Positions 7,145-13,987 of a DNA stretch of 41,165 nucleotides are shown one piece after another (the first letter of the stretch is position 1; each line of letters begins with the position of its first letter). A program made the translations under genes and the position numbers. Location: positions 1-41,165 of IMG/VR virus record IMGVR_UViG_3300046524_000104, one strand, 5' to 3'. Origin of the DNA: a virus. Below the pieces are notes generated by a model. That model had not been told where the DNA came from. It worked only from the letters and a program-made list of their open reading frames with translations, and searched no databases.

Positions 7145-7369
7145 ATGAGCGACTTGCAGAGATGGGTGCCCGACCGAGACGTCAACATGGAACGCGTGCT
7201 GACCGAGTGGGACGACGAGATAGATGGCGAATGGGTGCGTGCAGAAGACGCAATCCGACGCGAAGCCGAGTTGCTGGCTCAGATTCGAAATCTGGAGGCA
7301 AGGGCGGCTCAATCTGCGGCGTTGGTCGCCAAGGCTATGGAACTTATCGCGCCGAAATCGGCTGATTGA
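7145..7369 (+). CDS. Small coiled-coil protein
   Basis: A 74-residue protein. The ATG at 7145 is chosen over 7112 because GGGAGGAAGG lies directly upstream. Residues about 30-68 (helix around EAELLAQIRNLEARAAQS) have heptad spacing, so a short coiled coil is likely. The function is unknown. It lies in the same plus-strand run as the ligase-like gene. Confidence 0.6.
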   Translation: MSDLQRWVPDRDVNMERVLTEWDDEIDGEWVRAEDAIRREAELLAQIRNLEARAAQSAALVAKAMELIAPKSAD

Positions 7370-7397
7370 TCGTCGCCAATGGCGAGAGGGGGAGGGG

Positions 7398-7553
7398 ATG
7401 GACGATATAGTAGAACTGCTGCCGCTCAAAGAGTATCGCTGGCACCAACCATCAGAATGGCAAGCGCCGGTATTTCAATGGCGATATTGGGCGCGCTTGG
7501 GCGACGGCTCAGAAGGATTTTTGTGGCTTGAATTGCCACGTAGCGTGGACTGA
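7398..7553 (+). CDS. Small hypothetical phage protein
   Basis: A 51-residue protein with five tryptophans, all between residues 15 and 43 (YRWHQPSEW, FQWRYWARLG, FLWLE). The ATG at 7398 follows GGGGGAGGGG. This is the last gene of the plus-strand run before the convergent late operon. No function can be assigned. Confidence 0.55.
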   Translation: MDDIVELLPLKEYRWHQPSEWQAPVFQWRYWARLGDGSEGFLWLELPRSVD

Positions 7554-7567
7554 GGGGTGCCGCCCGA

Positions 7568-7629
7568 AGCCTGAGCCTCGGACGGGATACAGCGAATCGC
7601 CTGTTATAGCGGTTTACAAATCTCAGGCT
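7568..7629. repeat. Inverted repeat at convergent gene junction
   Basis: AGCCTGAG at 7568-7575 and its exact complement CTCAGGCT at 7622-7629 face each other across 46 bases, between the last plus-strand gene and the last minus-strand gene. It could form a long hairpin limiting converging transcription. There is no T-run, so an intrinsic terminator is not supported. Confidence 0.3.
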
Positions 7630-8012
7630 GTAGCGGGGCCGCTCCAATGCGATGCTCCGCCCAGTCGCACCCCAGCCCACATTAAAAATGCACGCCATGC
7701 AGGCACGCCCGACACTTCGGACGCTTCTTTCAGCACGGCGTCAGCAACATCGCGAGCGACCGGATGAGGTTGCGTGTAGAGGAAGTCGTGAAGCGCCGAC
7801 GCCTCGTGCGCGCTGTCTGCTGTCAGTAGGAATGCGACCGGAGTGCGCGGCACCGAGGCGAAGTCCGTTTCGAACCCATCCGGTACCACAAACGTCTGCT
7901 TCGCCACATCCGACTGATACACGAGCGGCGCAGTCAGGCGCCACGTTCCGCGCCCGCTGTTCGTTGCGTCGCTGACGAGCTCGACTTCGAGATCGGAGAG
8001 GAATGCGCTCAT
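7623..8012 (-). CDS. DUF1353 phage protein
   Basis: A 129-residue protein with the DUF1353 landmarks: a VPDGFETDFASVPR motif (about 42-55), the EASALHDFLY motif with histidine (about 69-78) and the later ARDVADAVLKEA helix. DUF1353 proteins sit in late regions of many phages; a peptidase-like role has been suggested but not shown. The start overlaps the preceding lipoprotein stop (ATGA), so it is the distal gene of the late operon. Confidence 0.8.
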   Translation of the reverse strand: MSAFLSDLEVELVSDATNSGRGTWRLTAPLVYQSDVAKQTFVVPDGFETDFASVPRTPVAFLLTADSAHEASALHDFLYTQPHPVARDVADAVLKEASEVSGVPAWRAFLMWAGVRLGGASHWSGPATA

Positions 8013-8476
8013 TGCAGCGCAGCCCCGGCGAGCGGCGTCGAAGCGGCGACAGGTGCCGATGCCTCAGCCGCGCTCGATGCAGCCGCAGTCGTAGCCGCGA
8101 TGAGTTGATCAATCAGCGCCTGAACCATCGGCCCGAAGGTCGAAAGACCCAGGAGGATAGCCGGTTGATTCGGCAGCGTCGGAACGGCCTGCACGATCGT
8201 GATCGCCGCGGGCAGCAGCGAATCATGGAACGCCTTGAGACTTGCAACGTCGATCTGGCCGCCAGCCTTGCAGATGGCTTGATTTGCAGGCAACACGGTT
8301 TTGTTGATGACCGCTTGCTGATCGGCGTTCAGGAGCGTCGACTGGCCGAGAATTGCCAGATCGCCATTAACGATCGTGCAGCCGGTCTGGAATTGCTGCT
8401 GGACGGTCGGAAGGGATGTGCAGGCGGAGAAAGCGGCGGCCGCAACAATGACTGCCGCGAGGCATAGTTTTTTCAT
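8009..8476 (-). CDS. Putative lipoprotein in late/lysis region
   Basis: A 155-residue protein with a lipoprotein signal peptide: a KK pair, a hydrophobic stretch and a lipobox ending at cysteine 19 (AAFSACTS). The mature part contains two more Cys, a helical middle and an Ala/Ser-rich tail (ATTAAASSAAEASAPVAAS). It probably sits at the outer or inner membrane face. It lies next to another lipoprotein and a holin-like gene, which suggests lysis or superinfection functions; that is inference. Confidence 0.65.
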   Translation of the reverse strand: MKKLCLAAVIVAAAAFSACTSLPTVQQQFQTGCTIVNGDLAILGQSTLLNADQQAVINKTVLPANQAICKAGGQIDVASLKAFHDSLLPAAITIVQAVPTLPNQPAILLGLSTFGPMVQALIDQLIAATTAAASSAAEASAPVAASTPLAGAALQ

Positions 8477-8499
8477 GGTGAGTGTTTCCGGGAGAGGTT

Positions 8500-8703
8500 T
8501 TAGAACTTGAAGTGCGCGCCGGCCTTGACTTCAAGGCTTTGCGCTGGCTTGGTGATCTTTAGGGAAAAGTCTGTCGATGGATTCGGCTCAGCCAGGATGA
8601 CGCAGCAGCCGATTCCTTCGGTAGCGCTGATCGTGGGCAGGACCTGGACATGCTCAACTACCGTGCAGCCGCCGAGCAGCAGACACAGCGCGAGGCGGAT
8701 CAT
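8500..8703 (-). CDS. Small putative lipoprotein
   Basis: A 67-residue protein with a short signal sequence and a lipobox, LLLGGC, giving lipidated Cys13. The mature part is 55 residues with a Cys-Cys pair and ends in a beta-rich AGAHFKF. It overlaps the holin-like gene by four bases. It could be an Rz1-like outer-membrane spanin subunit but lacks the usual proline richness, so I leave it unassigned. Confidence 0.55.
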   Translation of the reverse strand: MIRLALCLLLGGCTVVEHVQVLPTISATEGIGCCVILAEPNPSTDFSLKITKPAQSLEVKAGAHFKF

Positions 8704-8909
8704 GCGGCCGGCGCAGTTGACTTCACCGGGCGAGCGTTGAGGTAATTGATCGCAGCGTGCACGGCAGCTCCAAGCAGGCCCGTTACGAGCACGGAAACGC
8801 TTTCCGGTACGGGCGCATGAAACATGGCAGTGAGCGCCCAGCTAACTGCGGGCTCGAGCGTGGCAGCGCTTACGGTGATGCCACCAGTTGCAATGCTAGT
8901 TGGGTTCAT
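8700..8909 (-). CDS. Holin-like small membrane protein
   Basis: A 69-residue protein with two hydrophobic stretches (about 17-31 and 38-58, the second SVLVTGLLGAAVHAAINYL) and a short basic tail. Size and topology fit a class II holin, but position, not motif, is the argument: it sits between lipoproteins and late genes. The ATG at 8909 overlaps the upstream stop as ATGA. An alternative is an unrelated small membrane protein. Confidence 0.5.
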   Translation of the reverse strand: MNPTSIATGGITVSAATLEPAVSWALTAMFHAPVPESVSVLVTGLLGAAVHAAINYLNARPVKSTAPAA

Positions 8910-9382
8910 TACAGATGCTCCGGGTCGTGATGGATGACTTCGGTCGGCGTGAATTGCGCGCCGTCTTTGAGATAGCGTTGCAAGACGAACAGGGGCCACG
9001 GAAGGGTATGGATTCCCGTTCCTTTTCCTGTGTGGTGCTGCTTGCACAGCAGAAGTCCCTGGCCAGTAACCGGGCTCATGTCGTCGACAAAGGTGTACGG
9101 ATTCGATTCATCAAATTGCGACCAGTCGTGATGCGGGAAGTCGGCCTTCACGCGATCCCAGTCAAGCGCGCCTTCGGCGAAACTTCGTTCGATGCCGGCG
9201 TGATGCGCCTCGAGCGGCTGGCCAAGTTCTTCTTCGGTCTGGCCGCAAATCCAGCAGCGTGGATCGGCCGATTTCAGCGCTTCTTTTGTGTGCCGGAATA
9301 GTGGAGTCGTCACGCGATCGGCATGCGAAGGCGTCAGTACATCAACCGTGAGCGTTTCACGGAGTTCATGTGCTTGGGTCAT
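8909..9382 (-). CDS. HNH-like zinc-binding phage protein
   Basis: A 157-residue protein. A CWICGQ knuckle (about 43-48) is followed by EAHHAGIERSF and, 50 residues later, LLLCKQHHTGKGTGIH. The C-x-x-C, HH, C-x-x-HH arrangement is that of a divergent HNH/treble-clef nuclease, with the HH pair as the catalytic side and the cysteines binding zinc. Its location in the late operon, coupled on its downstream side, differs from the free-standing homing endonucleases elsewhere in the window. Catalytic competence is uncertain. Confidence 0.5.
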   Translation of the reverse strand: MTQAHELRETLTVDVLTPSHADRVTTPLFRHTKEALKSADPRCWICGQTEEELGQPLEAHHAGIERSFAEGALDWDRVKADFPHHDWSQFDESNPYTFVDDMSPVTGQGLLLCKQHHTGKGTGIHTLPWPLFVLQRYLKDGAQFTPTEVIHHDPEHL

Positions 9383-9385
9383 AGG

Positions 9386-9706
9386 TCAGCGAGGGACGCA
9401 CTGCACAGACAGCGATCGGCAATCCGTGCGGGGAGGGGTGGAGTTGGTGGTGAACTTGAACGAGACGTTGTAGGTGTTGCCAGCGGCCCCGCCAGAAATC
9501 CACGCGAGCAGAAGAGCACCAGGAACGCCGCTCACATTGGTGTTGATGCTGGAACCTGTGACGGTCAATCCGGTATCGGCCGTCACGGTCAGATCAATGA
9601 CGGCTTCGCCCGGCGCGAGCCATCCGTGGGAGAGGGCCGTTGGGGGCGAGCTGAGGTCTAGCCCATAGTCCAAAGTTGCGCGGGGGTCTTTCTGCACCGT
9701 GACCAT
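9386..9706 (-). CDS. Putative tail-tip/fibre-associated beta protein
   Basis: A 106-residue protein, rich in Thr, Val and Gly, predicted all-beta, with an Ig-like pattern (AVIDLTVTADTGLTVTG and NTYNVSFKFTTNST). It lies between a putative tail fibre protein and the HNH-like gene, three to four bases from each. Phage genes of this type often encode small Ig-like structural or decoration proteins. Family not identified. Confidence 0.5.
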   Translation of the reverse strand: MVTVQKDPRATLDYGLDLSSPPTALSHGWLAPGEAVIDLTVTADTGLTVTGSSINTNVSGVPGALLLAWISGGAAGNTYNVSFKFTTNSTPPRTDCRSLSVQCVPR

Positions 9707-9709
9707 GGA

Positions 9710-10330
9710 TCAACTCAGCGACTGGGAGAAGCTGGCGGCAGGGAAGGACGGAGCCGCATCGCCGTTGTTGATGGTTTTCGGCGTCTGAAGCGGCCCGTAC
9801 GTCCACGCATTTCCGGCGGTCGATGCATCCACTAGGACTGTGCCGAAAATGATCGTCGGGCCCGACGTCGGAGCGCCGAACGTGATCGCGTTGTTGTTGC
9901 TCACGAGCCCCGACGTGCCGCTCGATGCGACGGCTGTTCCTGCGCCTTGCGTACCTGACCAGTTCGCCAGCGAGGACGTGTAGGACACGCGCGCGTAGCC
10001 CGTATACGCCGCTTCGGTGAACGTGCCGGCGTTCAACTGGGTCGTTTGTTCCGTCCATACGACCGTGCCATCGGTCACGGTGCCGCCCGCGGTCGTGGGC
10101 CATGTCGGCGCGCTCGATCCCGACGTGCCTGCCGTGGTGCAGCGGTAGATCCGGCCATTCGGTGTCACAGGGATTACCGTATCGTTCAGGCTGTATGCAG
10201 TGCTCGTTGCCGCATAGCCCTTCGTCGCCGCAATCAGCGCTACATAGAAGGTCGCCGGCAGCGTATTCGCCTGGCCGCGCAGCAGGTTGTCGAGAAGTTT
10301 GTTCTGTGCGTAATTCGTGAAACTCGCCAT
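9710..10330 (-). CDS. Tail fibre/tail-tip structural protein
   Basis: Protein of 206 residues. The N-terminus ([17 protein letters not shown]) is typical of a virion protein recurring in Burkholderiales phages. Residues about 45-90 contain the module [18 protein letters not shown] with a closing DGTVVWTEQ, a short beta module recurrent in phage tail proteins and possibly carbohydrate-binding. The rest is Thr/Ser/Gly-rich beta sequence. An intrinsic terminator precedes the gene, so it may have its own promoter or depend on readthrough. The receptor role is inferred. Confidence 0.55.
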   Translation of the reverse strand: MASFTNYAQNKLLDNLLRGQANTLPATFYVALIAATKGYAATSTAYSLNDTVIPVTPNGRIYRCTTAGTSGSSAPTWPTTAGGTVTDGTVVWTEQTTQLNAGTFTEAAYTGYARVSYTSSLANWSGTQGAGTAVASSGTSGLVSNNNAITFGAPTSGPTIIFGTVLVDASTAGNAWTYGPLQTPKTINNGDAAPSFPAASFSQSLS

Positions 10331-10342
10331 GTGCGGCTCCAG

Positions 10343-10370
10343 GAAAAGAAAAAGCCCCTTGCGGGGGCTC
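10343..10370 (-). terminator. Rho-independent terminator after the repeat protein
   Basis: On the minus strand AGCCCC-CGCAA-GGGGCT is followed by TTTTTCTTTT, a strong intrinsic terminator directly downstream of the 550-residue gene and 13 bases before the start of the next. Confidence 0.85.
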
Positions 10371-10371
10371 G

Positions 10372-12024
10372 TTATGCGGCGACCTTGACGGTCCGTTGTT
10401 CGAATGGGATAGCGAAGGCTCTAGTCTCGGCAGCAATGCTCACAGTCCGCTGCTCTGCGGAGACGGGCAAGACTCGAGTCTCAGCGGTGACCGTGAATAT
10501 GCGCCCGTCCGTTTCCACGGCGAACGTGACCGCGTTCGGGTGGAGCGGCGCCGTCCATGAGGCCAGCAGCAATCCGGCCTCGGCCAGTGCCGCGGCGATT
10601 TGCGTCGTCGATGCCCGAATATCCGCAGACAGGGCGCCCTGTTCGATGAGCGCCGCAGCCAGCGTTGTTGCGAACGACGTCGCGAGCGCGCCGGATTCAG
10701 CCAGCGCAGCCGACAGCACAACTTCTGTCGTCGCGTTGCCGATGAGCGATCCACCCTCAGACAAGGAGACGGAAAGCGAGACGACAGTCTGCAGATTCGA
10801 CTGAAGCGCGCTGCTTTCAACAAGCGATGCGACAAGCGTCGGATGCGTCGTGAGCCCGGCAGACAGCGAGCCCGAATCGTTGGCCGCACATGCGAGGCGA
10901 ATGCCGGTTGCGAGTGATGCCTGAAGCGAACCGGATGCGCCGAGTTGTGTGGCAAACGATGATGCGAACGACGAATTGAGCGCACCCGCGTCGGACAGCG
11001 CAGCAGCAAGCCGGATCGATGTCGAGAGCGCTGGCGAGAGCGCGGCTGCCTCTGACATCGCGCAGCCCATGCGGACTGCTGTAGCGAGTCCGGCTGACGT
11101 CGACCCTGTTTCGCTGAGGGACGCAGAGAACGTCGCACTGGTCGACACGAACGCTGCATTCACTGAACCTGTCTCGGCAAGTGCTGCCGATAGAAGTACA
11201 GCCGTCGTCAGGCTCGGTGCGGTCGCGCTCGATTCGATAACCCCGACTGCCAGCCGAATACCGGTCGTCAGCGCGGAGGCGACAGCGCTATTCTCAGTCA
11301 GCGATGCAGCAAGCCGAACCGAGGTCGACAGCGCCGCGCCAATCGAGCCGGATTCAGCGAGTGGAGCAGATCCCCTAATCGACGTCGACAGGGCGGCCGA
11401 CACCGATTCCGACTCGGTGAGCGGCGCAGCAAAGGTTGCGCCGGATGCTGCCGCAAGATACTTCGCGGCGCCGAGCAGAATGTTGTATGAGCTCCCCTGC
11501 GCAGTCTTGATCGTCATCTTGACGGTCAATGTCTGGCCGGCAGAGTTGGCCGAATACGTCAGCGTTGTCGAGTAGAACCCGGTGTTGCCCGCACCTGGCC
11601 CGGTTGGGGTATGCGTGACAGCCGTCGCGCTTCCGTCCGACAGCGTTGCGACCAACTGAGCCGCCGCACTATAGGCGCCCCAGTAGATCGTGAGCGTGCG
11701 GCTTGTCGTATCGGCGGGTAACGTGAACTGGATACCCTGGCCGACCGCCACCGTCACCGGGTCATCGAAAATCCCTTCGATAACCCCGGTCGTAGAGGCG
11801 GTCGGCGTGCCATCGGTCCATGTATATCCGATCCCATAGGCATAGGTATTCCACGAGATATTGGAGCCGATGAGTGTCGGCAGGCCTATGGTCGACCCGC
11901 CGCCGTTCTTGCGGTTCGGCGTCGTCGCCGAATGAAATTCAATCCAGTCCGTCTGCGCGGGCGACGAAAGGTTGAATGTCTCGGTCCCGGCAAGAATGGT
12001 TGTCGAGCCGGATAGGCTACCCAT
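10372..12024 (-). CDS. Long repeat-containing tail fibre/spike-like protein
   Basis: A 550-residue probable adhesin. Residues 1-195 form a beta-rich N-terminal domain ([12 protein letters not shown], then [18 protein letters not shown]), perhaps jelly-roll. Residues about 200-490 are about fifteen tandem units of close to 20 residues, with consensus a-a-L-x-E-s-G-s-l-x-a-a-L-x-T-x-v-r-L-a. Residues about 500-550 are a second set of 9-10 residue beta units ([26 protein letters not shown]). No enzyme motif is visible. It sits between the endolysin and a terminator in the late operon. A fibrous solenoid extending from the tail is the likely form; receptor binding is inference. Confidence 0.6.
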   Translation of the reverse strand: MGSLSGSTTILAGTETFNLSSPAQTDWIEFHSATTPNRKNGGGSTIGLPTLIGSNISWNTYAYGIGYTWTDGTPTASTTGVIEGIFDDPVTVAVGQGIQFTLPADTTSRTLTIYWGAYSAAAQLVATLSDGSATAVTHTPTGPGAGNTGFYSTTLTYSANSAGQTLTVKMTIKTAQGSSYNILLGAAKYLAAASGATFAAPLTESESVSAALSTSIRGSAPLAESGSIGAALSTSVRLAASLTENSAVASALTTGIRLAVGVIESSATAPSLTTAVLLSAALAETGSVNAAFVSTSATFSASLSETGSTSAGLATAVRMGCAMSEAAALSPALSTSIRLAAALSDAGALNSSFASSFATQLGASGSLQASLATGIRLACAANDSGSLSAGLTTHPTLVASLVESSALQSNLQTVVSLSVSLSEGGSLIGNATTEVVLSAALAESGALATSFATTLAAALIEQGALSADIRASTTQIAAALAEAGLLLASWTAPLHPNAVTFAVETDGRIFTVTAETRVLPVSAEQRTVSIAAETRAFAIPFEQRTVKVAA

Positions 12025-12112
12025 AGTCGTCTCCGGTCAGGCGGTTACAGCCCGGAGGCCGTTATGGAAATATGCGTGAGACGAATAAACGGCGAATATT
12101 CGTGTGGCAGAT
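12025..12112 (-). promoter_or_regulatory. Intergenic gap with a 10-bp palindrome
   Basis: These 88 bases separate the endolysin stop from the repeat-protein start. They hold the perfect palindrome CGAATATTCG (12093-12102), part of a longer ACGAAT/ATTCGT dyad, in locally AT-rich DNA. A minus-strand promoter is possible, but I cannot define -35 and -10 boxes. Confidence 0.3.
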
Positions 12113-12598
12113 TTAAGCGACGCCGGCAGCAACCGGCATTTCGCCGGTCTCCATCGCATGGCAGAGGCGTACGGCTCGCGCACCGACTTGTCCGTACCAG
12201 TCGCTAGCCTTCATCCCTGCAGCCGCAACGGCATATGAGCCGCGCTGCATAGCTGCGAGCGTGTTCTTGAAGCCGAGCAGGCCCTTCCCCGTCGAGGTGG
12301 CGCCGACTCCCATGTTGAAACACATGTTTGCGAGAACGCGCTGGCGGACCTCGTCAAGCGAACGCCACCAAGGAAAATTCGCATCCAGCTTCGTAAGGCT
12401 GGTCGAGATATCGCGTTCAAGGAGTTGATTGACCTGTGCATCACTGAGGGGAAATTTCCAGCCGGACGGAAGGGGCGAGACATCCATGTTGTGACCGACA
12501 CCGACCGTGCGTTTGGGAATCTTGGCTGTGTCTAGATACGGCATGTACCGCACGCCTTCATCGCGGCGCAGCTCGGCTTCAAGAAGTGCGAGGTTCAT
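12113..12598 (-). CDS. Phage endolysin, GH24 lysozyme (muramidase)
   Basis: A 161-residue T4-lysozyme-type muramidase that cuts the MurNAc-GlcNAc bond. The catalytic triad is visible as E14 (RRDEGVR), D23 (PYLDT) and T31 (RTVGVGHN). FPWWRSLDEVRQRVLANMCFN is the usual central helix. There is no signal peptide or SAR segment, so release needs a holin. The ATG at 12598 is preferred to the four-residue longer start at 12610 because it gives the canonical N-terminus. A coiled-coil membrane protein gene and a terminator lie just upstream. Confidence 0.92.
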   Translation of the reverse strand: MNLALLEAELRRDEGVRYMPYLDTAKIPKRTVGVGHNMDVSPLPSGWKFPLSDAQVNQLLERDISTSLTKLDANFPWWRSLDEVRQRVLANMCFNMGVGATSTGKGLLGFKNTLAAMQRGSYAVAAAGMKASDWYGQVGARAVRLCHAMETGEMPVAAGVA

Positions 12599-12608
12599 GG
12601 CAACACCC

Positions 12609-12633
12609 AAAAGAAAACCCGCTTGCGGCGGGT
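12609..12633 (-). terminator. Rho-independent terminator before the endolysin gene
   Basis: On the minus strand CCCGC-CGCAA-GCGGG is followed by TTTTCTTTT. It comes just after the membrane-protein gene and only 10 bases before the endolysin ATG, so it could reduce endolysin expression by attenuation. Confidence 0.8.
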
Positions 12634-12636
12634 CGG

Positions 12637-12909
12637 TTACTTGTCCGCCTTGCTGTCCAGGCGACGATCGAACTTGGTATCCATCTGTTCCAGCTTTGCG
12701 AAGACGGCATTGATCGAATCACTGAGCCGATCGATAGCCTTCTCCAGCGCGCTTGACGTGACAAAACTCTCCGCGCAATGGAGCTTGAACGCCGCCAGAT
12801 CCTTTTCGTTATCTCCAATCCGCGCATGCATGGAGCGAAACGCCCACCATGCGACAGTGCCAATGCCAGTCGCCACAGCGCCGCCAACGTAAAGGACCGT
12901 GTTGTCCAT
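12637..12909 (-). CDS. Membrane-anchored coiled-coil lysis-associated protein
   Basis: A 90-residue protein with one N-terminal membrane segment (about 5-24, YVGGAVATGIGTVAWWAF) and a long C-terminal coiled coil (ALEKAIDRLSDSINAVFAKL onward). It resembles XhlA/DUF2730-type phage proteins in composition, though XhlA has the reverse order. It lies directly upstream of the GH24 endolysin, so it may be a holin partner or i-spanin-like protein. The ATG at 12909 starts just before the membrane segment; an upstream in-frame ATG at 13017 would run back through a terminator and is unlikely. Confidence 0.55.
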   Translation of the reverse strand: MDNTVLYVGGAVATGIGTVAWWAFRSMHARIGDNEKDLAAFKLHCAESFVTSSALEKAIDRLSDSINAVFAKLEQMDTKFDRRLDSKADK

Positions 12910-12933
12910 GTGTGTAAAGCCCCGGATAGAAAT

Positions 12934-12958
12934 GAAAAAAGCCACCCGAAGGTGGCTT
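12934..12958 (-). terminator. Rho-independent terminator (AGCCACC-TTCG-GGTGGCT)
   Basis: On the minus strand a seven-base-pair stem with a UUCG tetraloop is followed by TTTTTT. It lies 25-49 bases upstream of the lysis-associated gene. The same hairpin recurs at 17261-17289, suggesting a shared cassette. Confidence 0.85.
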
Positions 12959-13077
12959 GTGGTCGTGTTTTTGCTGCGCGTAGCGGGTGGGCCGAAATTG
13001 CGTGTTTTCCTGCCCATACACTCGTCAACCCCTTGACAGCAAAGGATTAGACGGCCGGACCGCGGCGCGCATCGGAC

Positions 13078-13105
13078 GAAAAAAAACCGGCTCGCGGGCC
13101 GGTTT
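13078..13105 (-). terminator. Rho-independent terminator of the Arc-like gene
   Basis: On the minus strand AACCGGC-N6-GCCGGTT is followed by a run of eight T. It starts three bases after the stop codon of the Arc-like gene and isolates the repressor transcript from the lysis genes. Confidence 0.85.
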
Positions 13106-13107
13106 CG

Positions 13108-13326
13108 TTATTTGTGTTTCAGGGCGTGTCGCATTCGGGCCTCTATCGCATCTAGCGACTTCTCGCCTATCTCTACGCCCTCCAGAGCACGCTGAAGGAG
13201 TTGGATTATCTCCGTGTTCAGTGACGCGCCGTGACCCTCTGCTGAAGACTGTACGCGCGCGTGTAGGTCACGCGGCAAGCGAAGCGCGGTCTTGATGAAG
13301 TCGGTTTGGTCGAGTGAGGTAGCCAT
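13108..13326 (-). CDS. Arc/MetJ-type ribbon-helix-helix repressor
   Basis: A 72-residue DNA-binding protein. Residues 9-20 (DFIKTALRLPRD) form the beta ribbon, then LHARVQSSAEGHGASLNTEIIQLLQRALE gives helix A and helix B with the conserved S-x-N-x-E-I pattern of P22 Arc. It would bind as a dimer of dimers to the palindromes in 13342-13420, giving autoregulation and control of the divergent plus-strand island. A weak -10 (TATGCT, 13338-13333 on the minus strand) places the mRNA start at about the ATG, so the transcript may be leaderless. Its own terminator follows. Confidence 0.85.
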   Translation of the reverse strand: MATSLDQTDFIKTALRLPRDLHARVQSSAEGHGASLNTEIIQLLQRALEGVEIGEKSLDAIEARMRHALKHK

Positions 13327-13341
13327 GACCGAAGCATAGCA

Positions 13342-13420
13342 CCTTCATCATGAAAGCAAAAGTTCTTGCCTTCATGTTGGAGGCGGGCTATCATCAGTTC
13401 ATAGCCTTCATCATGAAGGC
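13342..13420. promoter_or_regulatory. Operator cluster for the Arc-like repressor
   Basis: Three related palindromes: CCTTCATCATGAAAG (13342-13356), GCCTTCATGTTGGAGGC (13368-13384, imperfect) and GCCTTCATCATGAAGGC (13404-13420, perfect about its centre). The half-site is GCCTTCAT. They lie between the divergent Arc-like and HNH genes and overlap promoters in both directions. Confidence 0.75.
13366..13394 (+). promoter_or_regulatory. Putative promoter for the HNH/OMP island
   Basis: TTGCCT (13366-13371), 17-base spacer, TATCAT (13389-13394). The middle operator covers the -35 and spacer, and the right operator starts 10 bases after the -10, so repressor binding would block it. Confidence 0.5.
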
Positions 13421-13421
13421 G

Positions 13422-13497
13422 TGGAGGCACCCCACACGGCGGCAACCGGTGGAGTGCCGATGACCCGAAACCCGACTGCTACGAAGGGAAACGAATC
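13422..13497 (+). promoter_or_regulatory. Structured 5' leader of the HNH gene
   Basis: GGCAC-C-CCAC (13426-13435) can pair with GTGG-A-GTGCC (13449-13458), with an inner CGG/CCG closing the loop. Alternatively CCCCAC can pair with the earlier GTGG at 13422. Downstream, CCCG occurs twice and either copy can pair with the Shine-Dalgarno GAAGGG. The competing pairings suggest translation control. I do not recognise the RNA family. Confidence 0.4.
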
Positions 13498-13977
13498 ATG
13501 GAAAAGAATAGCACGGCGCAAGCCGGGGACGCGTTCGCGCGCGCAGTTCTAGGCCCGTGCATTGAATGGGCTTATGGCCGATTCAAGGGCGGTTATGGGC
13601 AGTTTCGATACCAGGGCAAGCCGATATTGGCTCATCGCCTTGCATATTGCGACTTTCATGGACTTTCCTTGGATGACATCACGAACGTAGTCATCCGTCA
13701 CCGCTGCGATAACCGAATCTGCTTCAATCCACTTCACCTTGAGCCTGGAACGCAAACAGACAATATGCGCGACATGAACGCGCGTGGACGTCAGGTCACG
13801 CCGCGCGGCGAGAGAAATCCCAATTCAAAGTTTACCCCCGAGAAGGTTCTCGCAATTCGCGCCACATATGCAGACGGAGGACATGGCTCGACCATGCGTG
13901 AATTGGCGCTTCAGCACGACGTCGACTACAAGTCGATTTGGTGCATCGTCAAAAGAAAAAGCTGGACACACATCTAA
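13498..13977 (+). CDS. HNH homing-type endonuclease
   Basis: A 159-residue free-standing HNH nuclease. The core is VVIRHRCDNRICFNPLHL (about 64-81) followed by a GTQTDNM motif: the His-rich start, the N-P-x-H-L end and two Cys are the HNH_3 landmarks. The C-terminal 45 residues (KVLAIRATYADGG then ELALQHDVDYKSI) form a helix-turn-helix resembling NUMOD/IENR DNA-binding modules. It probably nicks a specific DNA site to spread itself. It is the first gene of the plus-strand island divergent from the Arc-like repressor and has a structured leader. Confidence 0.85.
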   Translation: MEKNSTAQAGDAFARAVLGPCIEWAYGRFKGGYGQFRYQGKPILAHRLAYCDFHGLSLDDITNVVIRHRCDNRICFNPLHLEPGTQTDNMRDMNARGRQVTPRGERNPNSKFTPEKVLAIRATYADGGHGSTMRELALQHDVDYKSIWCIVKRKSWTHI

Positions 13978-13987
13978 GGGCAAAGCC

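Noticed and set aside
7568-7629. A bidirectional intrinsic terminator at the convergent junction.
   Set aside because: The stem has a 46-base loop and no U-run in either direction.
10440-11575. Long ORFs on the other frames across the repeat protein (for example 10949-11575 plus).
   Set aside because: They are shadows of the biased repeat codons; they have no ribosome binding sites and Ala/Ser-rich low-complexity content.
10372-12024. A diversity-generating retroelement target.
   Set aside because: No reverse transcriptase or template repeat is found in the window, and changes are not restricted to adenines.
12910-13017. A longer N-terminus (start at 13017) for the membrane-coiled-coil protein.
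   Set aside because: It would translate through an intrinsic terminator hairpin, and the membrane segment begins right after the ATG at 12909.
13422-13497. Hammerhead-like sequence CCGATGA in the HNH leader.
   Set aside because: The invariant U after C is replaced by C and no UH cleavage site precedes the putative stem I.
13422-13977. HEARO/omega-RNA with an IscB-type gene upstream of an HNH ORF.
   Set aside because: The protein is only 159 residues with no RuvC motifs or arginine-rich bridge, and the leader is far too short.
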